Part shown: positions 1 to 8,070 of the stretch, piece after piece
Position numbering within the stretch: position 1 is the stretch's first letter
Layout: each line of letters starts with the position of its first letter
NCBI GenBank assembly: GCA_002396485.1
Contig: DGXZ01000063.1
Location: 16,281-48,921 of the forward strand
Length of the DNA stretch: 32,641 bases
Source of the DNA: Spartobacteria bacterium UBA5019
GTDB taxonomy: Bacteria; Verrucomicrobiota; Verrucomicrobiia; Chthoniobacterales; Terrimicrobiaceae
Direction of reading: 5' to 3'
Translations under genes and position numbers: made by a program
Notes under the pieces: model-generated
What the model saw: only the letters and a program-made list of their open reading frames with translations
Told to the model about the DNA's origin: nothing
Databases searched by the model: none

Positions 1-3000
1 CATCGTATAACTGCCAAAACCTCCTTGCTCAAAAAATGAAGGATCGATTTGTAAGGCTTCGGAATTACCACGAGTCCCTCCGATCTCAACTAATGCGGAC
101 TGTATTGTCAAGGAAGCTCCTGCACCAGTCGAATATCCTTGAAGTAGGCCATTCATAATTAAAGCACCACCGAATGTCGTTTTTAGTGCGGGGTCTTTTC
201 CTGCGAGTAGTGAGATAGCACCTGCTGTTCCATTAGTAAATCCACTCGAAGCTTTGGCTTTAGCGCCCGCAGAGGCCAGAATCGCACTGCCTTTGTCTAA
301 ATAAACATTATAGCCTTCCAAAATTACCGACCCGGCATTGATGGACCTACGGCTATCAAAGGCATTCTCGGAAGTGGATCTCTCGTCCACTAGCATGCCA
401 GAAACATCAAGAAGACCCTGTGAAGTGACAAATATGTTTCCCCGACCTGCAACAAACTCTGGTGCGGCAGTTAACGGTAAAGAATCGGTTTCCTTGAGAC
501 GCTGATACTCAAATGGCGAAAAATTATATGCTTTGAGTGAGATACTCCCGCCAGGAGCATTCACACGGCCATTGATGTTTGTGTTAGACGAACTCACCAC
601 AAGACCGCCCCCAGCAGGGATACTAATTTCTGTTTCAGCAGAAATCTCAAATTCACCGTCGGGATTGTAAATGGTCAGTTTTCCAAATCCAGATTCCAGC
701 GGGTCGAAAATATCTTGACCGATAATAAACTTTGTGGTGGCGGGTCCGGTCAGATCAACTGGGGTCATGTTGACAATGCTGTAAGGTGCCGCTGTTTCAT
801 GCGGCGAAGTTTGCGACATCAAAACCGAAGGATGATGAGGCGAGACATCAACGAAACGAATGTCACTCTCTGATCTGGCGATCCTTTCCTGTGCGGTGAA
901 GGAAATGCTCAAAGAAGCCCCAACTGGTGGGGAATCAAGTTGCTTTGGACCCGTCACAGTTTGGCCAAGCAGTTTGCCGGAAATTATTAACGCTGGCGCA
1001 GTCAAGCTTAGGCTCCCGCCAGCAGCTCCTTCATTATATGTCTGCTCAATATATCCCCCTGTGGGAGCAAGGGCTTTTTTGAACGATTGCGAGATACCCC
1101 ATTTTGAGGAGGATCTAGTAAATTCATCGGAGAAAATTCCATCGTAAGCAACATTCGGTATTGCTTTGGAAATATTCACCAAGTTTTCTCCTCGAAGCAG
1201 TTGTGTTGTTTTGATGGAACCACCCTCGTTTTGATAGTAACCTCCGGAGACATCTAATGTAGCGCCATTCTGAATCACAATGGATCCCCCGGATTGAAGC
1301 GACAACTCCCCTCCAGAGGTGGTTAGTTGAGCAACATCTTTTTCTACCAAACCTGCAAGACCAGAAAGGTCACCCAAGGGCGTCCCCACCCACTGGCGAC
1401 CCGAGAAAACACCGGACTTACGGAGATCAACCCTCAAGGACTTCCCTCGAATTCCTGAATCCCTTTGGAGGGGGGAATCCGCAAGTTCATTCCCGCGAAG
1501 CTGAACATCAATAATATTATGTGCCATAGGCACAAATGCGCCAGAAGTTCCACTAACATCTATCGTGGCACCGGAGTCGACATAAATCTGACCTGATGTG
1601 AATAGAAACCTTTGGACTCCAGACAGAACATTAGAGCCCAGATCTGACTGAACCTTGTTTGATGAGTCCAAAACTGTTCGGTCTGAATCCGTATCTTTGT
1701 ATGGCCAGATACCAGCTTTGAGATTCACTTTTCCAGCTGTTGCACTTAAAAATGCACCTTTGCCTAAATAGATACCAAGACCTGTTAAGTTGATTTGGGA
1801 TATTTCAGGGAGACTTGTCCCAGGAATCTTCTTGGTATCAGAAAAGTCTGGAACCACACGTGTAATTGAGTTTTCTGCCAAGTTCACTGTGCCGGTAAAC
1901 TGCGAGAAGAATATGGGATACCCAGATTTGTCAAAGTCCGGGTTTGAGGCAGCGCCGTAGCTTGCCAGAAGATCGATGCGCCCATTGAGGCTTACCGAGG
2001 TGGAAGAGGTCAGAACACCCTGCTGTTCGATTGCCTTGCCAACTAACATGATGCTTCCAGTTGGATTGTCGACAATACCCTTGTTGAGAACAATTCCCGA
2101 ATTGGAGTCGACCTCACCGACCCAGACATCTAAACCTCGCAGGCTTGGATCAGTTTGTGCGTGTGATTCAATGCCCACTTGGAGACCGGCTGCGAGAATG
2201 GTTTGGCCGGCTGGCGTTGAGATTTGGCCTTCGTTGCGGACATTGGCACCTACGAGCATGACGCGGCCGCCGTTGCCGTCGGCGCTGGTGGGGGTCTGTA
2301 GAAGTGCGCCACGCTCGACGACGACATCACCGTATTTTGCTCCTGTGGGGAGGGGAGTGGGAATGAAGGCGGGCGTGCCATCGGACCCGCCGGGAACATC
2401 GAGGCCCGAGAAGAGGAACTGGGCGTCTTTGTTGTTGAGAAGGCCGTTTTTGATGAGGTTGTCGTTGATCGGGAGGGCGGAGGCGACGAGGGTGCGGGCG
2501 TTGACTTGGGAGCCGGCGCCGAAGATGATGCCGTTTTGGTTGATGATGTAGACTTGGCCTTGGGCGTTGATTTTGCCTCGAATTTCGGAGGGTTTTGCGG
2601 TGGGGTCGAAGACTTTGTTGAAGGCGATCCATTTGCCGGAGTCGGCTCCGCCGGCGGATTGGTTGAAATTGACGGTGGTTTGGCTGCCGACATTGAACGT
2701 TTCCCAGTGGAGGAGGGCTTGAGCGGCGGTTTGGGTGATGCCGACGGTGTTGCCGGAGGCGGTCGCGGCATTGGCCCCTTCCCATTTCGCGTTGGCACCG
2801 GTGAGGACTTTGAGACCGCCTTCGGTGAGGCCGTTGGGAATGGCATTGGCCCCTGCGGCGGCACGGGCGGAGGCTTGGAGGGCGCGCATGTCGTTGACCG
2901 CCTTGGTGGTGCGGGCGAGGCGGTCTTGGGCGCGGACTTTGGCGGCTTCAGCGGCGGCGGCACCGGCATTGGCGCGGGCCTCGGAGTTTCGCTTGGCGTT

Positions 3001-3174
3001 GCCGGCGCTGGCTCCCCCTCGGAGGATGTCGCCGGCTTGGAGTCCAGCGGTGGGCATGGTGGCCAGGAAGGAGGCGAGGAGGGTGCATGTGAGAACGGCA
3101 CGCGAACGCCGACGCGCTGCGAGGAACTCGAAGGCGCGGAGGTGGTATTTTGTGCGGTGGCCGGTTTTCAGCAT
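1..3174 (-). CDS. Two-partner secretion exoprotein (TpsA), filamentous haemagglutinin-like, 3' end missing
   Basis: This frame stays open from an ATG at 3174 to the left edge (1058 codons), so the C-terminus is outside the window. The N-terminus has a long basic leader with a hydrophobic core (about residues 25-48, cleavage near LQA|GD). An Ala-rich, probably helical stretch follows (about 50-115). The TPS secretion domain (about 120-330) contains the hallmark VYIINQNGIIFGAGSQVNA at about 207-225, equivalent to the NPNGI region of the FhaB/HMW1 family. The rest is rich in short Gly/Ser/Asn/Val repeats such as GATLDVSGG and GRINA-like turns, as expected for a right-handed beta-helix. Known family role: Sec export, then passage through a cognate TpsB to the cell surface as an adhesin or fibre. 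The cognate transporter is probably the one at 10441-12081, in the same cluster. The first third is GC-rich and the remainder clearly AT-richer, with a switch near 2240. There is no Shine-Dalgarno sequence; an AT-rich leader precedes the ATG. Confidence 0.9.
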   Translation of the reverse strand, partial: MLKTGHRTKYHLRAFEFLAARRRSRAVLTCTLLASFLATMPTAGLQAGDILRGGASAGNAKRNSEARANAGAAAAEAAKVRAQDRLARTTKAVNDMRALQASARAAAGANAIPNGLTEGGLKVLTGANAKWEGANAATASGNTVGITQTAAQALLHWETFNVGSQTTVNFNQSAGGADSGKWIAFNKVFDPTAKPSEIRGKINAQGQVYIINQNGIIFGAGSQVNARTLVASALPINDNLIKNGLLNNKDAQFLFSGLDVPGGSDGTPAFIPTPLPTGAKYGDVVVERGALLQTPTSADGNGGRVMLVGANVRNEGQISTPAGQTILAAGLQVGIESHAQTDPSLRGLDVWVGEVDSNSGIVLNKGIVDNPTGSIMLVGKAIEQQGVLTSSTSVSLNGRIDLLASYGAASNPDFDKSGYPIFFSQFTGTVNLAENSITRVVPDFSDTKKIPGTSLPEISQINLTGLGIYLGKGAFLSATAGKVNLKAGIWPYKDTDSDRTVLDSSNKVQSDLGSNVLSGVQRFLFTSGQIYVDSGATIDVSGTSGAFVPMAHNIIDVQLRGNELADSPLQRDSGIRGKSLRVDLRKSGVFSGRQWVGTPLGDLSGLAGLVEKDVAQLTTSGGELSLQSGGSIVIQNGATLDVSGGYYQNEGGSIKTTQLLRGENLVNISKAIPNVAYDGIFSDEFTRSSSKWGISQSFKKALAPTGGYIEQTYNEGAAGGSLSLTAPALIISGKLLGQTVTGPKQLDSPPVGASLSISFTAQERIARSESDIRFVDVSPHHPSVLMSQTSPHETAAPYSIVNMTPVDLTGPATTKFIIGQDIFDPLESGFGKLTIYNPDGEFEISAETEISIPAGGGLVVSSSNTNINGRVNAPGGSISLKAYNFSPFEYQRLKETDSLPLTAAPEFVAGRGNIFVTSQGLLDVSGMLVDERSTSENAFDSRRSINAGSVILEGYNVYLDKGSAILASAGAKAKASSGFTNGTAGAISLLAGKDPALKTTFGGALIMNGLLQGYSTGAGASLTIQSALVEIGGTRGNSEALQIDPSFFEQGGFGSYTM

Positions 3175-3197
3175 GGGGAAAAAGTTTTAAGTTTTAA

Positions 3198-3260
3198 GAA
3201 TCGGAGCGTAGCGGAGAAAGACTGCCAAGGGCAGCCCGAAGGGTGAAGCGTAGCGGAATC
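3198..3260. repeat. REP-like intergenic element with two adjacent hairpins
   Basis: An 11-mer, agcgtagcgga, occurs at 3205-3215 and again at 3247-3257. Between the copies are two back-to-back perfect stem-loops: CTGCC-AAG-GGCAG (3222-3234) and CCC-GAA-GGG (3235-3243). The element is noncoding and lies upstream of the tpsA start on the transcribed strand. It resembles the architecture of REP/BIME intergenic repeats. It could also act as an RNA structure that reduces read-through or protects the tpsA message. Copy number elsewhere in the genome cannot be judged from here. Confidence 0.5.
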
Positions 3261-3261
3261 A

Positions 3262-3316
3262 ATTAAGTTTTAAGTGGCGGTGGGTGGAGCGGGAGTTGGT
3301 GAGGTGCGGTGGGTTT
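3262..3316. repeat. Duplicated intergenic element, copy A
   Basis: This segment begins ttaagttttaagt and continues with a G-rich stretch ending ggtgaggtgcggtgg. It matches 4348-4400 over about 50 bases with only scattered substitutions. It lies in the 278-bp spacer between the PpiC gene and tpsA. The remainder of that spacer (3317-3452) is noncoding and holds degenerate repeats around ttgac (gttgacc, gattgac, ttattgac, gattggac). No terminator or promoter is clear there. Confidence 0.6.
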
Positions 3317-3452
3317 GGGGACTTTGTTGACCTGATTGACTTTGGTGACCTTATTGACGGTGGATGGATTGGACGCGTCGTGAAGGGTTAGGATCGTCGA
3401 GTTTGGGGTTTTGTTGAGGGTTGGTTTTGTGACGATTTTGTAACTTGCGGGG

Positions 3453-4337
3453 TTAGTTTTTCTCGTTGGTTTTCAGAAGGGCGGGTAAGGCGATTTCGTC
3501 GAGTGTGATGGGGGCTTGGGCTTGGAGGCGTTGGAGGTAGGCTTGGCGGTTTAGGTTTTGGCGTTCGGTGCGGAGGGCGCGGATGATTTGGGGTTTGACC
3601 TCCTCGAGGGTGGCGGTGCGGGGTTCCTGGATGTCGAGGATTTTGACGAAGTAGAGTCCATCGCCGAGTTCGATGGGGCCGGCGGTGGCGCCTTTGGCGA
3701 GGCCGGTGAGGGCTTTGCGGATGGCGGGCTGGACGGAGTCCTCGGGGAGGAGTCCGATTTCGCCTCCGTTGGCGGCGCTGCGCGGTTCGTCGCTGTTGGT
3801 TTTGGCGAGGGCGGCGAAGTCGCCGGATTTCACCTGTTTGGCGAGGGCATCGGCTTTTGCCTTGGCTTTGGCGGCGTCGGTGCCGTTGGCGATGAAGATT
3901 TGGGCGAGTTTGTATTGCTTGGGCAGGGTGAGTTCGGCCTTGCGGGCTTCGTAGACTTCCTTGACTTCGGCATCCGAGGGGAAGTCGGCCGGGACTTTGG
4001 TGACGGATTCGAGGTAGCTCTCGGAGATGGCGGCGTCGCGCACGCGGGCGAGGAGGGCTTGGGTTTCGGGCTTTTCATCCCAATCGGATGCGGTGGCTTC
4101 TTTGAGGAGAACTTGCTGGAGAATGAGGGTGCGGACCGCTTGGCTGAGGGCGGCGGGGTTTTGCTTGAGTGCGGCGCGGTCGGCTTCGCTGAGGCTGGCT
4201 AGGTAAGGCTGGATTTGCGCGACGGTGATGTCGCGGTCACCGGCGCGGGCGATGACGGAGTCGGCGGCGTGGGCGGTGGCCGGGAGCGTGAGTGAGGCGG
4301 CGGCGAGGAGGGAGAGGGTGGTGTGGCGGAGTGGCAT
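3453..4337 (-). CDS. SurA/PrsA-like periplasmic peptidyl-prolyl isomerase (PpiC/parvulin)
   Basis: A 294-residue protein with a clear Sec signal peptide (cleavage about residue 24, after ATAHA). A helical N-terminal chaperone region (about 28-135) is followed by one parvulin-type PpiC domain (about 140-240). Visible parvulin features are YKLAQIFIA, GDFAALAKTNSDEP, NGGEIGLLPEDSVQPAI and GLYFVKILD. A helical tail follows. Family role: prolyl cis-trans isomerisation and holdase activity for unfolded outer-membrane and secreted proteins in the periplasm. It lies directly upstream of the tpsA exoprotein on the same strand, so it may be a dedicated chaperone that keeps TpsA or the locus barrels export-competent. 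SurA proper is about 430 residues with two PpiC domains; this single-domain form is closer to PrsA or short SurA-like proteins. The ATG has no Shine-Dalgarno sequence and is preceded by an A/T-rich leader like that of tpsA. Confidence 0.88.
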   Translation of the reverse strand: MPLRHTTLSLLAAASLTLPATAHAADSVIARAGDRDITVAQIQPYLASLSEADRAALKQNPAALSQAVRTLILQQVLLKEATASDWDEKPETQALLARVRDAAISESYLESVTKVPADFPSDAEVKEVYEARKAELTLPKQYKLAQIFIANGTDAAKAKAKADALAKQVKSGDFAALAKTNSDEPRSAANGGEIGLLPEDSVQPAIRKALTGLAKGATAGPIELGDGLYFVKILDIQEPRTATLEEVKPQIIRALRTERQNLNRQAYLQRLQAQAPITLDEIALPALLKTNEKN

Positions 4338-4347
4338 AAGAATTAAG

Positions 4348-4400
4348 AATTAAGTTTTAAGTCGCGGTGGGTGGGGTGGGCGTCGGTGAGGTGCGGTGGT
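4348..4400. repeat. Duplicated intergenic element, copy B
   Basis: Second copy of the element at 3262-3316. It starts with the same taagttttaagt motif and ends with the same ggtgaggtgcggtgg block. It lies just upstream of the PpiC-gene ATG, in the 135-bp spacer after the coiled-coil gene. Copy A occupies the spacer before the next gene, so two consecutive genes are preceded by related noncoding DNA. Confidence 0.6.
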
Positions 4401-4410
4401 CTGTTTTTTT

Positions 4411-4472
4411 GGATTGGACGGATCGGGCTGATCAGACGGATCGGACGGATCGGACGGATCGGACGGATCGGA
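4411..4472. repeat. 9-bp tandem repeat, unit ggatcggac
   Basis: About seven consecutive 9-mers. The first three are degenerate (ggattggac, ggatcgggc, tgatcagac), the next three are identical (ggatcggac), and the last is a near-complete copy abutting the stop codon of the coiled-coil gene at 4473. On the transcript it reads as repeated TCCGATCCG just after the stop codon. It is noncoding. The exact inner copies suggest recent slippage. A protein-binding or mRNA-processing role is possible but not shown. Confidence 0.8.
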
Positions 4473-5108
4473 TTATTTCTTTGGGGCGTCAGCCGGGATG
4501 CGGGCGTCGGTGAGTTTGTCGGAGAGGTCTTGGACGAGATTTTGGAATTTGACGCGTTTGGCGGCGGTGAAGGGTTCGCGGGCGAGGATGGCGTCGCCGA
4601 GGCCGAATTTTTCGTAGCGGTCGAGGATTTCCATGCCGGCTTGATACATTTCGATGTTTTTGGCCTGTTCTTCTTGGACTTTGCGTTCGAGTTCGATGCG
4701 TTTGGTGTCGAGTTGGGCGCGTTGGCCTTCGCGTTTGGAGGCGAGTTTGGCGACTTCGCCGTAGGATTTTTTCCATTTGGCGAGGGCGGCGTTGAGTTCG
4801 AGGATCGAGTTGTCGCGGTCGGCGATCTTTTTATTGAGATCGGCGATCATGTTGGTGGAGGTGTTGCGCTCGTTGGCGAGATCCTTGGCGAGGGACTCGG
4901 TTTTTGCGGTGAGTTCGGTGGCCTTGGCCTCGGCGGCGTATTGCGCGGCTTGGGCGTTGGCGAGGTCGGTTTGGGCGGCGCGGAGCTTGAGCATGGTATC
5001 CTTGAGGGCTTCGCGGAACTTTGCGGTGGGGTCTTCCTCGGCGGCGCGGAGGGTGAGCGCGAAAAGAACGGCGGCTGCGGCCAGGAGTGCGTAGGTTTTG
5101 ATTTTCAT
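4473..5108 (-). CDS. Periplasmic coiled-coil protein of unknown function
   Basis: A 211-residue protein with a Sec signal peptide (MKIKTYALLAAAAVLFALTL, cleavage near LRA|AEE). A long heptad-rich helical region (about residues 28-155) carries many Ala, Glu, Lys and Leu. A short more globular tail follows (about 160-211), containing EILDRYEKFGLGDAILARE. I do not recognise a named family; OmpH/Skp-like or TolC-adaptor-like helical hairpins are alternatives based only on the coiled coil. It starts 6 bp after the stop of the porin gene and is co-oriented with the Ton/TPS cluster, so it probably works in the periplasm with these envelope proteins, perhaps as a spacer or a chaperone. Its stop codon abuts the 9-bp tandem repeat. 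Confidence 0.8.
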   Translation of the reverse strand: MKIKTYALLAAAAVLFALTLRAAEEDPTAKFREALKDTMLKLRAAQTDLANAQAAQYAAEAKATELTAKTESLAKDLANERNTSTNMIADLNKKIADRDNSILELNAALAKWKKSYGEVAKLASKREGQRAQLDTKRIELERKVQEEQAKNIEMYQAGMEILDRYEKFGLGDAILAREPFTAAKRVKFQNLVQDLSDKLTDARIPADAPKK

Positions 5109-5114
5109 GTGGCG

Positions 5115-7364
5115 TTAGAATTTGGAGTTGAGCTCGAAGTAGAAGATATTGGTGTCGTATTGCGGGCCTGTGATGCTTTCGGAGCCCATCCAGCGCAGGC
5201 CGAGGTAGACATTCTCGGAGAGGGAGAGGAAGCCGGCCGCGGTGAACCCTTGCATGTTGGTGCCGCCGCCGCCGAAGTCGGAGTCGGTGAAGCCGTCAAC
5301 CACGGAGTCGGAGCCGAGCCAGCGGTAGCCGACGGAGAGGAGCCAGTCCCAGCGTTTCGCGAGGGCGACGGTGCCAACGCGGAGATCGACGAACCAGCCG
5401 TAGGGGCTGCCATCGAAAGCGCCGATGTCGGAGAGGCCATCTTCATCAAGCGCGCTGCGGTTGTTGACGGCGATGGCGTTGATGTCGTCCTGGTTGAAGG
5501 AAAGGTTTTGCACATATTCGCCGACGACGGAAACGCGAACGGGCTCGAAGCCGTCGTAGTCGATCTGGGAGGTGAGGGCGAGTTCGTTGAACTTGGTGGC
5601 GAGGCCGTAGTATTGCCATTGGTTGATCGCGCCGTAGTCGTTGCTGGCATCCGGCGTGATGTTGCGGATGGCCATGTAGGTGTTTCCTTTTTGGGCGAAG
5701 GAGGGGCGGCTGTTATCCGTGTTGCTGGCGTCGTTGACGGTGAGGGGTGTGTAGGGATCGGAGAGCTTGCCTTCGATGTTGTAGAACGAGTAGAGGGCGA
5801 CGGCTGTTTTCCATTTCAGGTCATCGCCGATTTTCCACTCGAAGCCACCTTGTCCACCGAAGAGGTATTTGTCGTAGCTGGCGAATTTTGCTGGCTGGTT
5901 GGAGGAGAAATTGAAGTCGGTGTTGTAAACAACGAACGCGCCGCCGGTGCCGAAGAGAGCGAAGTTCTCGGTGATGTTGGCCTTGGTGGTGAGGGCGGCC
6001 CCGTCGAAGCCGAGGTCGTCATCCCACGTGAGGCGGGTGCTGAAGAACGGATTCTCGAATCGGCCGGCCCATGCGGTGGATTTGATGGCTTCGGTGACAG
6101 CGAAGTCGTAGCGCATGAAGGCGCGGTCGAGCCAGATGGCGTATTTGCTGAAGTTGCCGCCTTGGCCTTGGGTGGCGGAGTTGGCGACGCCCATGCCTTG
6201 GTTGGTGGAGACGGGCGAGTTGTTGCTGCCGGTGGCCACGCGGAAGCCGGAGGAGAAGTTCTCGCTCATGGCGAAGTCCATGCCGAAGCGTGCGCGGAGG
6301 AGATATTGGTTGCGGTTCTGGTCAACATTCAGCTGGGGCGCGAACTGGGTGCCGGTGGTATCGAAGGGAGCGCCTGTGTTGATCGCGTTGAAATTCGGGA
6401 AGGCGCCGCTGGCGTCGTTGCCGGTCGGGAAGAAGGTGCCGGCGTAACGCACACGGAGATCGAAGGCGGCTTTGCCGTTCTCAACCCACTTCGGGAGGCG
6501 CAGGGAGTTTGCGATCTCGCGGGAGGTGCGGTTGGTGGCGAGTTCGAGTTTGATTTCTTCTTTGATCTGATCTTTGACTGGTTGAGGGATGTGGGTCACG
6601 CGGATGTCATTCGGCGAGGCGGGCGGGAGGTCGGAGCCTGCGGGAGCGGATGTGGCGACGACCTGCACGGCGGCGGCCTGGGCGATCGCGACCATATCTG
6701 TCTGGCTCTGGGCGCGGACGGCCTCGGCCTCGGCTTCCGACTGGCGGATCATTTCGTTGGCCTCCTCCTGGGTGAGGATGCCGCGTTTGACGAGTTTTTG
6801 AATGAGGTTGATGGTGACATTGCCGGTGGGCGTGGATGGAGTCGAGGGAAGCGGGGATTCGACAACGGGAGGTGGTGCGGCGTTCGATTGGGATTCTTGG
6901 ACGGCTGTCTTGATGGGTTTGATTTTTGGGGGCGCGGTTGGCTCAGGCTCGGGAGCGGGAGCTTCGGGTGTCGGTGGAGGTGCCGCAGGAGTTTCGGGTG
7001 TCGGCTGTGGAGTTGCAGAAGGCTGTGATGTCGGTTGAGGTTCTGGCGTTGCTGCGGGAGCTACATCCATTGGTCCTGACAAGGACAGAGAAACTGTTTG
7101 GTCGACCGGTTGATCTGGTTTGATTTCGGGAGTTGGGGCCGGGGTTGGAGTGCTTGCTGGAGTGGGAGTGGGCTCCGGAGTGGGAGTCGTGGCGGGTTTT
7201 TTATACAGGGAATTCCACTGGCCGGGGTCGGAATTTGTATTCTGCGCGTAGTCGATGACGACCTTGTTTTTTGCAGGCTTGGTGACGGTGTAATCCTGCG
7301 CGCGCAGAGGCGTGGCCAGCAGTGTGGCGACGGCGAGGAGTCTTAGTGTGTTGGGCAGGCTCAT
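5115..7364 (-). CDS. Porin_5-like outer-membrane beta-barrel with Pro-rich periplasmic spacer
   Basis: A 749-residue protein. The signal peptide (residues 1-22, TPLRA|QDY) is followed by a Pro/Thr/Ala/Glu-rich spacer (about 55-170) with PTPEPTPTPA-type runs. A short helical module LIQKLVKRGILTQEEANEMI (about 187-206) and a coiled stretch follow. The C-terminal 480 residues alternate aromatic and polar strands and end in FYFELNSKF, with the terminal Phe typical of BAM substrates. The LVKRGILTQEEA module plus barrel fits the putative-porin family Porin_5. Likely role: outer-membrane diffusion channel. The Pro-rich arm could cross the periplasm or bind peptidoglycan; here it sits next to a TonB-like protein that is also Pro-rich. 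The gene begins 4 bp after the tonB-like stop and ends 6 bp before the coiled-coil gene, consistent with one transcript. Confidence 0.82.
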   Translation of the reverse strand: MSLPNTLRLLAVATLLATPLRAQDYTVTKPAKNKVVIDYAQNTNSDPGQWNSLYKKPATTPTPEPTPTPASTPTPAPTPEIKPDQPVDQTVSLSLSGPMDVAPAATPEPQPTSQPSATPQPTPETPAAPPPTPEAPAPEPEPTAPPKIKPIKTAVQESQSNAAPPPVVESPLPSTPSTPTGNVTINLIQKLVKRGILTQEEANEMIRQSEAEAEAVRAQSQTDMVAIAQAAAVQVVATSAPAGSDLPPASPNDIRVTHIPQPVKDQIKEEIKLELATNRTSREIANSLRLPKWVENGKAAFDLRVRYAGTFFPTGNDASGAFPNFNAINTGAPFDTTGTQFAPQLNVDQNRNQYLLRARFGMDFAMSENFSSGFRVATGSNNSPVSTNQGMGVANSATQGQGGNFSKYAIWLDRAFMRYDFAVTEAIKSTAWAGRFENPFFSTRLTWDDDLGFDGAALTTKANITENFALFGTGGAFVVYNTDFNFSSNQPAKFASYDKYLFGGQGGFEWKIGDDLKWKTAVALYSFYNIEGKLSDPYTPLTVNDASNTDNSRPSFAQKGNTYMAIRNITPDASNDYGAINQWQYYGLATKFNELALTSQIDYDGFEPVRVSVVGEYVQNLSFNQDDINAIAVNNRSALDEDGLSDIGAFDGSPYGWFVDLRVGTVALAKRWDWLLSVGYRWLGSDSVVDGFTDSDFGGGGTNMQGFTAAGFLSLSENVYLGLRWMGSESITGPQYDTNIFYFELNSKF

Positions 7365-7368
7365 GGGA

Positions 7369-8061
7369 TCAGTTGGGTCGAGTGGCTTTGAGTCGCATGA
7401 CGATGGGCATCGGCATGCCTTCCGGCGGGGGTGCCTGCATTTGCAGACCGGTGAGGATTTCGTTGCGGAGGGCGGCGTCGGTGGCAGGGTCGCCTGAGGA
7501 ACCGGAGATGGTGGCGCGGGTCACGCGGCCGGTGGCATCGAGCCAGATGCGGGCGGTGACATTGAGGGCGGCGGATTTGGTTTTTTTATGGTTGCGGAGG
7601 GCTTGGACGATGGAGCCTTGGACTTGGGAGGCATAGCCGCCGAATTTCGAGCCCTTGCCGCCTTTTCCGGTGCCTGTGCCGCCGATCATGCCGCTGCCGC
7701 CGCCCTTGGCGAGGCCGAATGCGTCGGGGCCGTTGCCCTCGAGGTTCGTGCCCATAGGGGCGGGTGCGGGTGCGGCTTGAGGTTCGGGCTCGGGAGCCTC
7801 CTCGGGTGTGAATTTTTCCTCTTTCACCGTTTCGGGTTCGGGTGGTTGCTCTTTCGGTGGCGGAGGTGGTGGCGGCGGGGGAGGTGGTGGTGGCGGCGGC
7901 GGCAGGGAAATCATCACCGGGCCGGAGGATTTTTTCTTCGGAGCCGATTTCGGTGCGCCGATGAAATAAACGCCCAAAGCGACGACGAGAACGCCACCAA
8001 GGATGATCTTGATTTTGTGCTTCGCAAAGAAACTTGGCTCGTCTTCTTCTTCGTCGGGCAT
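7369..8061 (-). CDS. TonB-like energy transducer
   Basis: A 230-residue protein with classic TonB layout. It has a short acidic cytoplasmic N-terminus, one membrane anchor (about residues 17-34, KIILGGVLVVALGVYFIG), a periplasmic spacer with 16 consecutive prolines (coded at 7855-7902) then PEPE/APAP repeats, a Gly-rich linker, and a TonB C-terminal domain (about 145-230). Signatures of that domain are QGSIVQALRNHKKTKSAALN, ARIWLDATGRVTRATISGSS and TDAALRNEILTGLQMQAPPP. Family role: couples the ExbB/ExbD proton channel to outer-membrane transporters. It lies 9 bp downstream of exbD, so the motor is encoded as a set. The 16-Pro run would normally require EF-P for translation. No TonB-dependent receptor with a plug domain is in the window; the candidate outer-membrane partners here are the TPS transporter and the porin. 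Confidence 0.88.
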   Translation of the reverse strand: MPDEEEDEPSFFAKHKIKIILGGVLVVALGVYFIGAPKSAPKKKSSGPVMISLPPPPPPPPPPPPPPPPKEQPPEPETVKEEKFTPEEAPEPEPQAAPAPAPMGTNLEGNGPDAFGLAKGGGSGMIGGTGTGKGGKGSKFGGYASQVQGSIVQALRNHKKTKSAALNVTARIWLDATGRVTRATISGSSGDPATDAALRNEILTGLQMQAPPPEGMPMPIVMRLKATRPN

Positions 8062-8070
8062 GGTTGTTGG

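Noticed and set aside
2250..3101. Pro/Ser/Ala-rich open frame on the minus strand within tpsA
   Set aside because: Out of frame with the TPS domain; low-complexity shadow of the GC-rich 5' third of the exoprotein gene.
4371..7028. Very long plus-strand open frame opposite the porin and coiled-coil genes
   Set aside because: It is antisense to two genes with clear signal peptides and a barrel. The product is a Gly/Val/Glu/Phe-rich low-complexity string with no fold features, a usual by-product of strong GC3 bias on the coding strand.
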